A stretch of 42,777 nt of DNA from CAZCCC01 sp964535715 (GCA_964535715.1 CAZHUO010000011.1:1-42777), one strand, 5' to 3'. Positions 24,894 through 31,557 are shown, numbered from the stretch's first letter. Translations and numbers: made by a program. The notes: generated from the letters alone by a model not told the origin.

Positions 24894-25358
24894 ATGCCTA
24901 AAAATTTGTTAATGGTTATTGGCTTGGGAGCCGGACTATGGGCTATAATGTTTCTTGGGGTATTTGCCTTGATTATCAGTCCGCTACCAGAGCTCGTTCA
25001 AAAAATAGCCGAAATTATTTTAGCCGGTGTAGCGGCATTTATTTTGCCTAAATTTTATTTTAAAAAAAATTCCAGCAAAATTAAAGACGGAGTAATCCTT
25101 TGGGTGGCATGGCTTGTTATCATCACAATTTTAGATCTGTTAATTACAGTTTGGTTTGTCAAAGGTTTTGGCAGCTATGTTTCCGGATTAAAAATATTTT
25201 ATGGAATGTGGAGCCTTTGGGTTAGTTTTTTTGTTATGCTTAGTACAATTATACTTGCTTCTAAAACTACGCCTGGCGGAGATTTGATAAAAAAACCAAC
25301 AACTCAGGCGCCGGTTGTTTTGCCAACGCAGAATCCGCCGCAAAAACCCCTTGTCTAA
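24894..25358 (+). CDS. Hypothetical four-helix membrane protein
   Basis: Four hydrophobic segments are visible at about residues 5-30, 36-55, 67-92 and 100-122, followed by a Pro/Thr/Gln-rich tail of about 30 residues (APVVLPTQNPPQKP). There is no family signature I can name. It starts directly after a word array without a Shine-Dalgarno. It probably follows the lipoprotein gene in one unit and has its own terminator. Confidence 0.75.
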   Translation: MPKNLLMVIGLGAGLWAIMFLGVFALIISPLPELVQKIAEIILAGVAAFILPKFYFKKNSSKIKDGVILWVAWLVIITILDLLITVWFVKGFGSYVSGLKIFYGMWSLWVSFFVMLSTIILASKTTPGGDLIKKPTTQAPVVLPTQNPPQKPLV

Positions 25359-25387
25359 TAATATTGTATTATAAAAAATTTAAAAAC

Positions 25388-25426
25388 CAGCCCTGACTTG
25401 CCAGAGCTGATTTTTTGTATTAAGAT
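25388..25426 (+). terminator. Terminator overlapping the next promoter
   Basis: cagccctg (25389-25396) pairs with cagagctg (one mismatch), followed by attttttg. The -35 box TTGCCA (25398-25403) of the next promoter starts in the terminator loop; after a 17-bp spacer TAAGAT lies at 25421-25426. Confidence 0.7.
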
Positions 25427-25443
25427 ATCCTCACAAAAGAAAT

Positions 25444-25454
25444 AGTTCCTTAAA
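25444..25454 (+). promoter_or_regulatory. AGTTCCTTAAA leader motif
   Basis: The motif sits 17 nt after the -10 box and shortly before the AAGGAGA Shine-Dalgarno of the acyltransferase gene. Confidence 0.5.
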
Positions 25455-25472
25455 TAACACAAGGAGACAAAA

Positions 25473-26333
25473 ATGAGAATGATAAAGGAATTTCGCGAAC
25501 CCGGACGGGGAATTTTGTTCTTTTTGTTTGACCGGATAATAATTTGCCTGATTGCTTTTTTCCTTTTTATTTTTTCCCACGCTTTTTGCCGGGTAAAAAT
25601 TAAAGGCAAAGATAATATGCCGCATAGTGGCGCAATCCTTTGCATTGCCAACCATCCCTCAACAATTGGAATTTTTGCTTTGCTTTATAGCGTATTTTGG
25701 CCATGGGTTTTACAGTCAATGTCAATGGTTCCGATCGTTGTCGCCAAGTGGAAATACGTTAGGCTGACCGGACCATTACGGCTGATTTGGCGACATTTTA
25801 ATGTAATTGCCATTAAGGAAAAATCCGAAGCCGGCAAAAGGAGTAAAACGGTTGAAGCCGAAGTGAAAATTTTGACCAAAATCCCCGATTGCGTGCTTTG
25901 GTTTTTTGCAGAAGGGACAAGAACCGATTTTTGCAATGGATTTTTGAATCAATTCCGATCCGGAGTAGGCCGAGTTGTTGCTGAAGCCCGGCCTGATATT
26001 GTTTTTGTCTGGGATAATGGAAGCAATCTTGCTTGTCCAAAAGGTAAATGGCCGCGATGGCAAATCAAGCGATTTTGGGGAATTTTTCCGTGTCCTTACA
26101 GACATCAAATGACTGTCTCAATCAGCAAGCCAATCAGCGCCGCAGATCCATCCACCGGACTGTATCGGATATGCGAAGCCGGGCCGCCGGAAATTGTGGC
26201 AGAAAAGGTTGCCTCTTATCTTAATGATCTTTGTTGGGCTTTCGCTGTTTTTATAAATCCAGAATTGGAACTGGATAAAAATCGGACTATAAATACCGCA
26301 GTAATAAGTGACGTGCTTAGAATTATTGGCTAA
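25473..26333 (+). CDS. PlsC-like acyltransferase lacking the catalytic Asp
   Basis: Lysophosphatidic-acid acyltransferase fold: an N-terminal membrane helix (about residues 17-38), then motif I NHPSTIG (60-66), motif III AEGTRT (146-151) and further blocks to residue ~230. In active PlsC enzymes motif I is NHxxxxD; here the position of the Asp is Gly66. His61 and the EGTR site are kept. It may use another residue, act as a binding protein, or belong to a divergent subfamily. A perfect-looking AAGGAGA precedes the ATG. Promoter and terminator make it a single-gene unit. 286 aa. Confidence 0.8.
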   Translation: MRMIKEFREPGRGILFFLFDRIIICLIAFFLFIFSHAFCRVKIKGKDNMPHSGAILCIANHPSTIGIFALLYSVFWPWVLQSMSMVPIVVAKWKYVRLTGPLRLIWRHFNVIAIKEKSEAGKRSKTVEAEVKILTKIPDCVLWFFAEGTRTDFCNGFLNQFRSGVGRVVAEARPDIVFVWDNGSNLACPKGKWPRWQIKRFWGIFPCPYRHQMTVSISKPISAADPSTGLYRICEAGPPEIVAEKVASYLNDLCWAFAVFINPELELDKNRTINTAVISDVLRIIG

Positions 26334-26336
26334 AAA

Positions 26337-26370
26337 AGGCGAGTTAATCAATGATTTTCTCGCCTATTTT
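26337..26370 (+). terminator. Terminator of the PlsC-like gene
   Basis: aggcgag (26337-26343) pairs with ctcgcct (26359-26365), followed by atttttatt. Confidence 0.8.
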
Positions 26371-26379
26371 TATTAAATG

Positions 26380-26464
26380 TTGACAATTAATTTGAAATAT
26401 GTTATGCTATTTAGTTCTTTAAATATATTTTTGTCTAACCGCAACCCGCCCTTGTATAAAGGGC
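26380..26464 (+). promoter_or_regulatory. Promoter and leader hairpin of the GC-rich gene
   Basis: TTGACA (26380-26385), 17 bp, TATGCT (26403-26408), leader motif AGTTCTTTAAA (26413-26423), then a perfect hairpin gccctt-gtata-aagggc (26448-26464) 8 nt before the AAGGAG Shine-Dalgarno. Confidence 0.75.
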
Positions 26465-26484
26465 AAGAATAAGGAGAATTGGTA

Positions 26485-26808
26485 ATGAATTCCCATCAGC
26501 GTCACATCTTCCGTCGTAACTTGATGAGGAACGGAATGCCTGTCCCGGAGTGGGCTCAACCGTTTGGCGGTCCGTTGAGGCATGCTTGTGATGAGCATGT
26601 TCGTCTCGGGCGCATGACGTCGGAACGGCGCGACGAGATCCTGGGTTCCAATGGTCACAAGCGCCAGCAGCTGGAGACGGAGCTGGTTGCTATCGCGACC
26701 CCGACTGTCGAGATTGACACCCATTCCGCCCCCAAACCCTCCTGGCTCAACCGCCTGATTGCGGCCATTATTTTGCCGATTCGGCACTTGATTCCCGCTC
26801 AGGCCTAG
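26485..26808 (+). CDS. GC-rich orphan gene, 107 aa
   Basis: I recognise no family. The protein is Arg/His/Pro rich (MNSHQRHIFRRNLMRNG), contains MTSERRDEILG resembling a short helix, and ends in a hydrophobic stretch (LIAAIILPIRHLIP). Its coding sequence is well over half G+C with G/C-ending codons, in sharp contrast with all neighbours. ATG 26485 is set by AAGGAG 8 nt upstream. It has a consensus promoter, leader hairpin and strong terminator, so it is clearly built to be expressed. An antisense frame (26419-26787) also exists, but the signals favour this strand. Recent acquisition from a high-GC donor is the simplest reading. Confidence 0.7.
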   Translation: MNSHQRHIFRRNLMRNGMPVPEWAQPFGGPLRHACDEHVRLGRMTSERRDEILGSNGHKRQQLETELVAIATPTVEIDTHSAPKPSWLNRLIAAIILPIRHLIPAQA

Positions 26809-26834
26809 CTCGCCCCATCCCTCCCAGATTTATT

Positions 26835-26880
26835 ACCCCCTTTGGATCAAACAAAAAAAGATCCTGAGGGGGTCTTTTTT
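26835..26880 (+). terminator. Terminator of the GC-rich gene
   Basis: accccc and gggggt plus ggatc and gatcc form a two-part stem around aaacaaaaaaa, followed by cttttttat. Confidence 0.9.
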
Positions 26881-26912
26881 ATAATCTCAAAAGTAAAATC
26901 TAATTTTATTTA

Positions 26913-27051
26913 GTCATCTCGACCAAAGGGAGAGATCCCTTAAACAATGGTAAATATTAAAACAACGTATAAAGGATTTCTCACCCCGACTTTTCCCGAC
27001 GGAAGGTCGGGATGCCGATTTAATATCGGCAACGTCGTGGTTCGAAATGAC
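26913..27051. repeat. TCATTTCGA palindromic element, copy 2 (139 bp)
   Basis: Ends gtcatctcga (26913-26922) and tcgaaatgac (27042-27051) are near-perfect inverted repeats. Inside are aatcccttaaacaat-like sequence shared with copy 1, and an inner cccgac/gtcggg hairpin. It lies between the GC-rich gene and the 3' end of folD. Confidence 0.7.
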
Positions 27052-27085
27052 GAAGTTATGTATTTAAAATTTCTTTATGGTGACT

Positions 27086-27940
27086 TTACCGATTCTTTTT
27101 TGCCAGCTTTAAAGTGTTTTTTAATAGATACGCCACGGTCAGCGGACCGATACCGCCGGGAACCGGAGTAAGCCACGAAGCGACTTCGGCGACTTTCGGG
27201 TCAACATCGCCAGTCCATTTTTTTTCTCCAACTAAATTCGTGCCAATGTCAATTACAATTGCTCCTGGTTTAACCATTGATTTTTTAATCAGATTATTTT
27301 GGCCACAAGCGACAACTAAGACATCGGCTTTTTTTGTTTGAGCGGCCAAATCTTTATTTGGTGAAATTATTTTAACTGTCATTCCGAATTTTTCCAAATC
27401 CCTTTTTCTCATCTCACTGTAAATCGGATTTTTAGTAATTATTAAAGCATTTTTTCCTTTCAAACTCTCGCCGGTTGCTTTCAGTGCCTGGTCAACTGCC
27501 AAAATTAGAGGTGAAACCAAGGAACTTTCTCCGGACAGATATTCATTTTTATTTATTTCGGTAAAACAATCTACGTCTTTTAAAGGCGAAATCCGGTTAA
27601 TTATTTTTTTGGTATCAAATTTTTTGGGAATCGGCAGCTGGACAATAATGCCATTAATAGCAGAGTCATTATTTAGAAAATCAATCATTTCTAAAATTTG
27701 ATTTTCTGTCACATTGGGGCAGAATTGACCGCCGCAAAAATAGCTATGAAATATAATGCCGGTTTTTTCGCAGGCTCGCTTTTTATTTCGGACATAAAGT
27801 TTTGAAGCCTCATCTTCGCCAATTAAAATAACGGCCAGTCCGACCGGCCGGTTAAGCTTGGCAACTTCGCCTTTTAAGTCAAAAAGTATTTGTTTGGCAA
27901 TTGCCTTGCCTTCGATAAGTTTTGCTGTTGGTTTAGGCAT
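27086..27940 (-). CDS. folD: FolD-like methylene-THF dehydrogenase/cyclohydrolase, divergent cofactor site
   Basis: Interconverts methylene-, methenyl- and formyl-tetrahydrofolate. Catalytic features remain: Y49xxxK53, Q101 in VQLPIP, D122 in KDVD, and the C-terminal PVPGGIGPLTVAYLLKNT block. Two usually strict motifs are changed: the PCTP segment reads LVSPLI (141-146), and the NADP-binding GRSxxVGxP reads TKNPIYSEM (169-177). Cyclohydrolase/dehydrogenase activity may therefore be altered. 284 aa is normal. Together with glyA nearby it serves one-carbon metabolism. Its start overlaps the end of the RAYT gene by 8 nt, suggesting translational coupling. Confidence 0.9.
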   Translation of the reverse strand: MPKPTAKLIEGKAIAKQILFDLKGEVAKLNRPVGLAVILIGEDEASKLYVRNKKRACEKTGIIFHSYFCGGQFCPNVTENQILEMIDFLNNDSAINGIIVQLPIPKKFDTKKIINRISPLKDVDCFTEINKNEYLSGESSLVSPLILAVDQALKATGESLKGKNALIITKNPIYSEMRKRDLEKFGMTVKIISPNKDLAAQTKKADVLVVACGQNNLIKKSMVKPGAIVIDIGTNLVGEKKWTGDVDPKVAEVASWLTPVPGGIGPLTVAYLLKNTLKLAKKNR

Positions 27941-28502
27941 CTAAGTAGTCAATTTTGATTAACTTATTGTTGTTTAAATAATAATTTTGATAACTTGACC
28001 ATGGGTAGTTGTCCAGATTGTTAGTGATATTATGTTTATAGGGATTGCCGTGAATATAATTGAGCTTTTCATCAAAATCCAAATCATTGCGCACTATATG
28101 GTCATGAAAAGATTTTTGCCAAACATGGTTGCCGAGCCATAAAGGCTCGGCTGCGCGTGCGGGATTATCATTTGTGTGAGTGATTTTTTCTTCCAACCAC
28201 GTAGCGGAACCTTTATGGTTTCGCGCCTGTTTTTGCGTTATTATGTATTGATAGGCAAAATTTCCTTTGATCCTATGAATTGTGTCTGAAATATTTATTT
28301 TATCATCCGGCATAATTAACAGGTGTACGTGATTTGGAATTAAAACAAATCCATATAATTTGAAATTGTACTTTTCTTTACAATCTTTTAAGACTTTAAA
28401 AAATAATTCGCAATTATTTTTATTATTAAATATCGGTTTATTGTTATACGTTTTACTCGTAATAAAATAAACTTCGTCAACTAAGTATATTCTTTTCAAC
28501 AT
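27933..28502 (-). CDS. REP-associated tyrosine transposase (RAYT, Y1/HUH family)
   Basis: Single-strand HUH transposase-like enzyme of the IS200/RAYT type. The metal-binding HUH motif is PNHVHLLI (His58, His60). The C-terminal part has VWQKSFHDHIVRNDLDFDEKLNYIHGNP, typical for RAYTs. No flanking IS ends are seen, and RAYTs usually act as domesticated enzymes on palindromic repeats. Residues ~94-128 (from KQARNHKG to WLGNH) look like an insertion; the DNA there contains a perfect hairpin gccgagcc-ataaa-ggctcggc (28131-28151). 189 aa, complete. It overlaps folD by 8 nt. Another possibility is a young insertion just upstream of folD. Confidence 0.88.
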   Translation of the reverse strand: MLKRIYLVDEVYFITSKTYNNKPIFNNKNNCELFFKVLKDCKEKYNFKLYGFVLIPNHVHLLIMPDDKINISDTIHRIKGNFAYQYIITQKQARNHKGSATWLEEKITHTNDNPARAAEPLWLGNHVWQKSFHDHIVRNDLDFDEKLNYIHGNPYKHNITNNLDNYPWSSYQNYYLNNNKLIKIDYLDA

Positions 28503-28590
28503 GGCGTTACTATTAATAATTACATTACGCTATGTTGATTGTATGTAAACAAATAATTTATTTGTTTAAATGATCGCCGAAAGTAAGACT

Positions 28591-28626
28591 AAACTATTCG
28601 TATATTCGTAAAGATTCGTAATTCGT
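28591..28626. repeat. Word array, family C
   Basis: attcgtatattcgtaaag / attcgtaattcgtag units lie between the glyA stop and the RAYT gene. The remaining gap 28503-28590 shows nothing recognisable. Confidence 0.6.
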
Positions 28627-28628
28627 AG

Positions 28629-29882
28629 TTATATAGTCATCCCTTCATAAACCGGAAATTCTTTGGTTAGCTGGGAAACAGAATCTTTCAGCTCTTTTTT
28701 TGTTTTCTCACTATTTATATTTTTTAAGACTTTGGCAATTCCGTTGCCGATTATTTCCATTTGTTCTTCTTTCATTCCCCGAGTAGTTAAAGCCGGTGTT
28801 CCTAACCTTATGCCGGTTGGTTCAAAAGCGGTGCCGGTATCGTATGGAATAGAATTTCTGTTGGTATAAATTTCGCATTCAGCCAAAGCCTCTGATCCTT
28901 GCCTACCAGTAAGATTAAGTGGGGCACACTTGATAAGCATTAAGTGGTTGTCAGTTCCGCCGGAAACCAGTTCAATTCCTTCCGACATCAGAGTAGCGGC
29001 TAGTGCTTTGGCATTTTTAGCAATTTGGTGGCCATATTCTTGAAATTCAGGCAGCATTGCTTCCTGAAAGCAAACCGCTTTGGCGGCAATAACATGCTCC
29101 AGCGGCCCGCCTTGGGTGCCGGGGAAAACCGCTTTATCTATTGCCTTGGCGTATTTTTCTTTAGTTAAAATTATTGCGCTTCTTGGCCCTCGCAAAGTTT
29201 TGTGAGTTGTCGTCATAACAAAATCAGCCTCGGGAAAGGGGTGGGGATGTTCGCCGGAAAGACACAAGCCGACGAAATGGGAAATATCAGCTAAAAGCAA
29301 CGCCCCGACTTCATCGCAGATTTTTCTAAATGCATTGAAGTCAAAAATTCTCGGGTAAGCAGTGGCGCCGGTGACAATCATTTTCGGTTTTTCTTTCAAA
29401 GCGATTTCTCTAATTTCATCCATGTCAATCAGTTCAGTATCTTTTCTGACTCCGTATTGGACAAAGTTATATAGCTGTCCCGATAAATTAACCGGGTGGC
29501 CGTGAGTTAGGTGTCCGCCTTGATCAAGTTTCATACCCATGACTTTGTCGCCGGGTTTCAAGGTTGCCAGATAAATTGCGATATTGGCCGGGCTGCCGGC
29601 ATTTGGCTGGACATTGGCATGTTCGGCGGAAAAAAGTTTTTTGGCACGATCAATCGCCAACTGTTCAATTTGGTCAATGTATTGATTTCCAGTATAGTAT
29701 CTTTTATTTGGGTAGCCCTCGGCATATTTGTTTGATAAAACCGTTGCCATGGCTTCAAGCACGGCAACCGATGCATGGTTTTCCGAAGGAATCATAACAA
29801 GCCCGTTTTGCTGGCGGCTGATTTCTTGTTCGATTAATTTGGCGATTTGCGGGTCTTGTTTGGGCAGTTCTTGGTATTGCAT
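28629..29882 (-). CDS. glyA: Serine hydroxymethyltransferase
   Basis: PLP enzyme converting serine and THF to glycine and methylene-THF, feeding FolD. 417 aa, full length. The PLP lysine lies in TTTHKTLRGPR (about Lys228). Other hallmarks: MIPSENHASVAVLEAM, YAEGYPNKRYYTGNQYID, QPNAGSPANIAIY and the C-terminal PTGIRLGTPALTTRGM. Minus strand; the upstream word array E abuts the start. Confidence 0.97.
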   Translation of the reverse strand: MQYQELPKQDPQIAKLIEQEISRQQNGLVMIPSENHASVAVLEAMATVLSNKYAEGYPNKRYYTGNQYIDQIEQLAIDRAKKLFSAEHANVQPNAGSPANIAIYLATLKPGDKVMGMKLDQGGHLTHGHPVNLSGQLYNFVQYGVRKDTELIDMDEIREIALKEKPKMIVTGATAYPRIFDFNAFRKICDEVGALLLADISHFVGLCLSGEHPHPFPEADFVMTTTHKTLRGPRSAIILTKEKYAKAIDKAVFPGTQGGPLEHVIAAKAVCFQEAMLPEFQEYGHQIAKNAKALAATLMSEGIELVSGGTDNHLMLIKCAPLNLTGRQGSEALAECEIYTNRNSIPYDTGTAFEPTGIRLGTPALTTRGMKEEQMEIIGNGIAKVLKNINSEKTKKELKDSVSQLTKEFPVYEGMTI

Positions 29883-29884
29883 AA

Positions 29885-29945
29885 GTTAGTTTAGTTGTTA
29901 GGGGATAGTTATTAGTAGATAGAGAGATTTAATTAATAGTTGAAA
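29885..29945. repeat. Word array E, left copy
   Basis: ggatagttattagtagatag at 29903-29922. Its inverted counterpart (19 of 20 positions) is at 30301-30320, so the two flank the four-helix-bundle gene. Confidence 0.7.
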
Positions 29946-30279
29946 GGAGTTTGTTTAGAATTTTCATTACTTCGTTTATTAATGAATCCGTTTTTTCCGC
30001 ATCTTCATCGTTAATATAACCTAATCTTTTTGCAATTTCAATCTGAGTTTCAAGTTCCGTCCCTGAGCCATAAGCGATTGATAAAAAACGTCTAAATTCT
30101 CTACTGCTCGACCATTTTTTACCCTCCGCTATATTTGAAGGTATGGATATACTGCATCTTTTCATTTGAGCAGATAGAATAAAAATTTCAGTTTTAGGAA
30201 ATTTTTCAGTTAATTTATAAATTTCAATTACTAATTGTATGGCTTTCTGCCAAACAATTAAGTCTCTGTAGCTTTTGAT
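29929..30279 (-). CDS. Four-helix-bundle protein (TIGR02436 / 23S rRNA IVS type) with ATC in place of ATG
   Basis: The reading frame encodes the standard ~116-aa family protein: SYRDLIVWQKAIQLVIEIYKLTEKFP, ILSAQMKRCSISIPSNIAEG, then EFRRFLSIAYGSGTELETQIEIAKRLGYI. The family normally starts just before the SYRDL-like block with Met; here that codon is ATC (30277-30279), with an in-frame TAG further upstream and no ATG/GTG/TTG between. The first internal ATG (30165) would remove helix 1 and leave 78 aa. It is either a start-codon mutant, a rare ATC start, or translated from the internal ATG. These small proteins often sit in rRNA intervening sequences or as single mobile genes; it is flanked by inverted E words. 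Confidence 0.7.
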   Translation of the reverse strand: MKSYRDLIVWQKAIQLVIEIYKLTEKFPKTEIFILSAQMKRCSISIPSNIAEGKKWSSSREFRRFLSIAYGSGTELETQIEIAKRLGYINDEDAEKTDSLINEVMKILNKLLSTIN

Positions 30280-30300
30280 TGACCAGGGTTGGTTTATAAA

Positions 30301-30345
30301 CTATTTACTAATAACTATCCGCTATCCACTATCTGCTAACTCGCC
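30301..30345. repeat. Word array E, right copy
   Basis: ctatttactaataactatcc, gctatccac and tatctgctaactc form the 3' end of the Nudix frame, giving its last residues LADSG and stop. Confidence 0.7.
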
Positions 30346-30725
30346 AATCACCGCCTTAACATTTGGAAAGCAGTCATCTGGTAAATTATCAATCTCCAGC
30401 CAGGCATATTCTTTAATATAACTAGCCGGCTTAATTTCCTCGGTGATTAATTCTGCCAGGTAGTGAATTAATATTATTACCTCATCTTCATTCCAAATAA
30501 TCATTGGTTTAAGAGGTTTGATAATTTTTACTTCAAGCCCAATTTCTTCCAAAACTTTTTTAGATGCCCAGTTCTCCAGGTCAAATTTATTTTCAGTTAT
30601 GTCTCCGCCGGGAAATTTCCAAAGTTTTTTTTCCCATGTTTATTAAGCAAAACTTTGTTATCTTTGATAATAACCGGACCAGCAGCAATTACTACGTTTT
30701 GAAAATGTTTATTTTGAGTTAACAT
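30322..30725 (-). pseudogene. Nudix hydrolase gene with a frameshift in an A8 run
   Basis: Two frames join into one Nudix protein: MLTQNKHFQNVVIAAGPVII (start 30725) and, one frame over, LWKFPGGDITENK...ASKKVLEEIGLEV. The break is at a run of eight A on the coding strand (30625-30632); nine would restore the frame. The Nudix box is degenerate: it keeps GG and EEIG, but the REV position is KKV. It could be a decayed gene, a sequencing/assembly indel, or a gene read by polymerase slippage on the A run. The C-terminus reads into word array E. Confidence 0.75.
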
Positions 30726-30764
30726 ACTTTCTATTATATATTTATATCTTTCTATTTTCAACCC

Positions 30765-30821
30765 TTGACAAATTTTAATAAAAATGATTATTATATTATA
30801 TTCACTAAGTATCGGTGAATA
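30765..30821 (+). promoter_or_regulatory. Promoter and 5'-end hairpin of the Cys-rich gene unit
   Basis: TTGACA (30765-30770), 18 bp, TATTAT (30789-30794). A 7-bp hairpin tattcac/gtgaata (30799-30805 and 30815-30821) would form at the very 5' end of the mRNA and touches the ATG of the small upstream frame. Confidence 0.65.
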
Positions 30822-30922
30822 TGTTCATTAACCCCAACTATCTGCTTTTTAATAAGGAGAAAAAAGCAGAAAAAAAACAGCCCAAAAACCCCAAGCCAAA
30901 AGAAGAAGGAAAAGGAAGTTGA
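30821..30922 (+). CDS. Candidate 33-aa upstream peptide (Lys/Pro-rich)
   Basis: ATG 30821 opens a 33-codon frame (MFINPNYLLFNKEKK..., then Lys/Pro/Glu-rich) that stops 1 nt before the ATG of the Cys-rich gene, an arrangement seen in translationally coupled leaders. It lacks its own Shine-Dalgarno, and the mRNA would be almost leaderless. Within it ctgcttttt and aaaaagcag form a hairpin that holds aaggag in the loop without a start codon nearby. A leader peptide or a chance frame are both possible. Confidence 0.35.
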   Translation: MFINPNYLLFNKEKKAEKKQPKNPKPKEEGKGS

Positions 30923-30923
30923 G

Positions 30924-31247
30924 ATGACAAAAAAAGAAGTATTAATGGAAGGTCAGAAAGTCACATGTCCTTGTGACTTGTGTTTGAAGCCGGTAAGTAA
31001 AGGCGGTTGTCCAGGTGGCGGAAAGCTACTTTATATTTTACTAAGAAAAGATCCGTTAACGAAAGCCAACGGTTCTGGATCTGATCGTAAAATTATAGCA
31101 TGCCAGCCACCTCAAAGAGAGCGTCAGAGATTTCACCCCGGCGATGTTAACGGAAATCCTATTTGCTGTGAAGTTGGCGGGCATATTAGCCTGGTGAAAG
31201 GCGGGAGGAAAAATCTCGCCAAATCAACCAAGGGGCTTATGCCCTAA
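30924..31247 (+). CDS. Cys-rich orphan protein, 107 aa
   Basis: Not recognised. The N-terminal part has a dense cysteine cluster CPCDLC...GGCPGGG, with further C and CC near ACQPP and PICCEVGG, so a metal-binding or zinc-ribbon-like fold is plausible. The rest is basic and Gly-rich (HISLVKGGRKNLAKSTKG). AGGAAG lies 9 nt before the ATG. No signal peptide. Strong promoter upstream and two tandem terminators downstream make it a monocistronic, probably highly expressed unit. Confidence 0.65.
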   Translation: MTKKEVLMEGQKVTCPCDLCLKPVSKGGCPGGGKLLYILLRKDPLTKANGSGSDRKIIACQPPQRERQRFHPGDVNGNPICCEVGGHISLVKGGRKNLAKSTKGLMP

Positions 31248-31260
31248 CATATGCCATTGG

Positions 31261-31313
31261 CGGCCAGATTCTTTGAGTTCGCGAGTTCAGAATTCAAAAA
31301 TCCGGCCGTTTTT
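31261..31313 (+). terminator. First terminator after the Cys-rich gene
   Basis: cggcc (31261-31265) pairs with ggccg (31304-31308), extended by gattctttga against tcaaaaatc, followed by ttttt. Confidence 0.65.
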
Positions 31314-31339
31314 CTTTTATAAACAATGTAAACAATAAG

Positions 31340-31371
31340 CTGGCTTTGTCTTTTAAGGCCAGTATTTTTAT
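31340..31371 (+). terminator. Second terminator; left direct repeat of the pckA cassette
   Basis: ctggc/gccag stem followed by tattttta. Nearly identical to the terminator after pckA at 33260-33292. Confidence 0.75.
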
Positions 31372-31400
31372 TTTTGTTAATTTAATCTGGTAAATTTAGT

Positions 31401-31551
31401 AGCTTATAAAAGCGAGTTTAAAAAAGCGTATAAAAGCGAGTAAAAGTAAATTAGAAGTAAATTAAGTCTGATTTTAATTTAATTTTACTCGATTCTAATT
31501 TACTTTTATCAGCTTTTAAGCATTCGTATATTCGTAAAAATTCGTATTTGT
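31401..31551. repeat. Word arrays A and C upstream of pckA
   Basis: At 31401-31520 a long A-type palindrome (agcttataaaagcgag, gcgtataaaagcgag, agtaaattag in the left arm; ttttactcgattctaattt, acttttatcagctttta in the right). At 31521-31551 attcgtatattcgt units. Confidence 0.75.
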
Positions 31552-31557
31552 AGGAGA

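Noticed and set aside
26419..26787. 122-codon minus-strand frame opposite the GC-rich gene
   Set aside because: Open only because of the high GC content; promoter, Shine-Dalgarno, and terminator all support the plus strand.
26947..27171. 74-codon plus-strand frame
   Set aside because: It lies in the TCATTTCGA repeat element and runs antisense into the 3' end of folD.
27933..28502. Complete IS200/IS605 insertion sequence
   Set aside because: No TnpB gene and no clear terminal hairpin pair around the gene; the sequence fits a single RAYT better.
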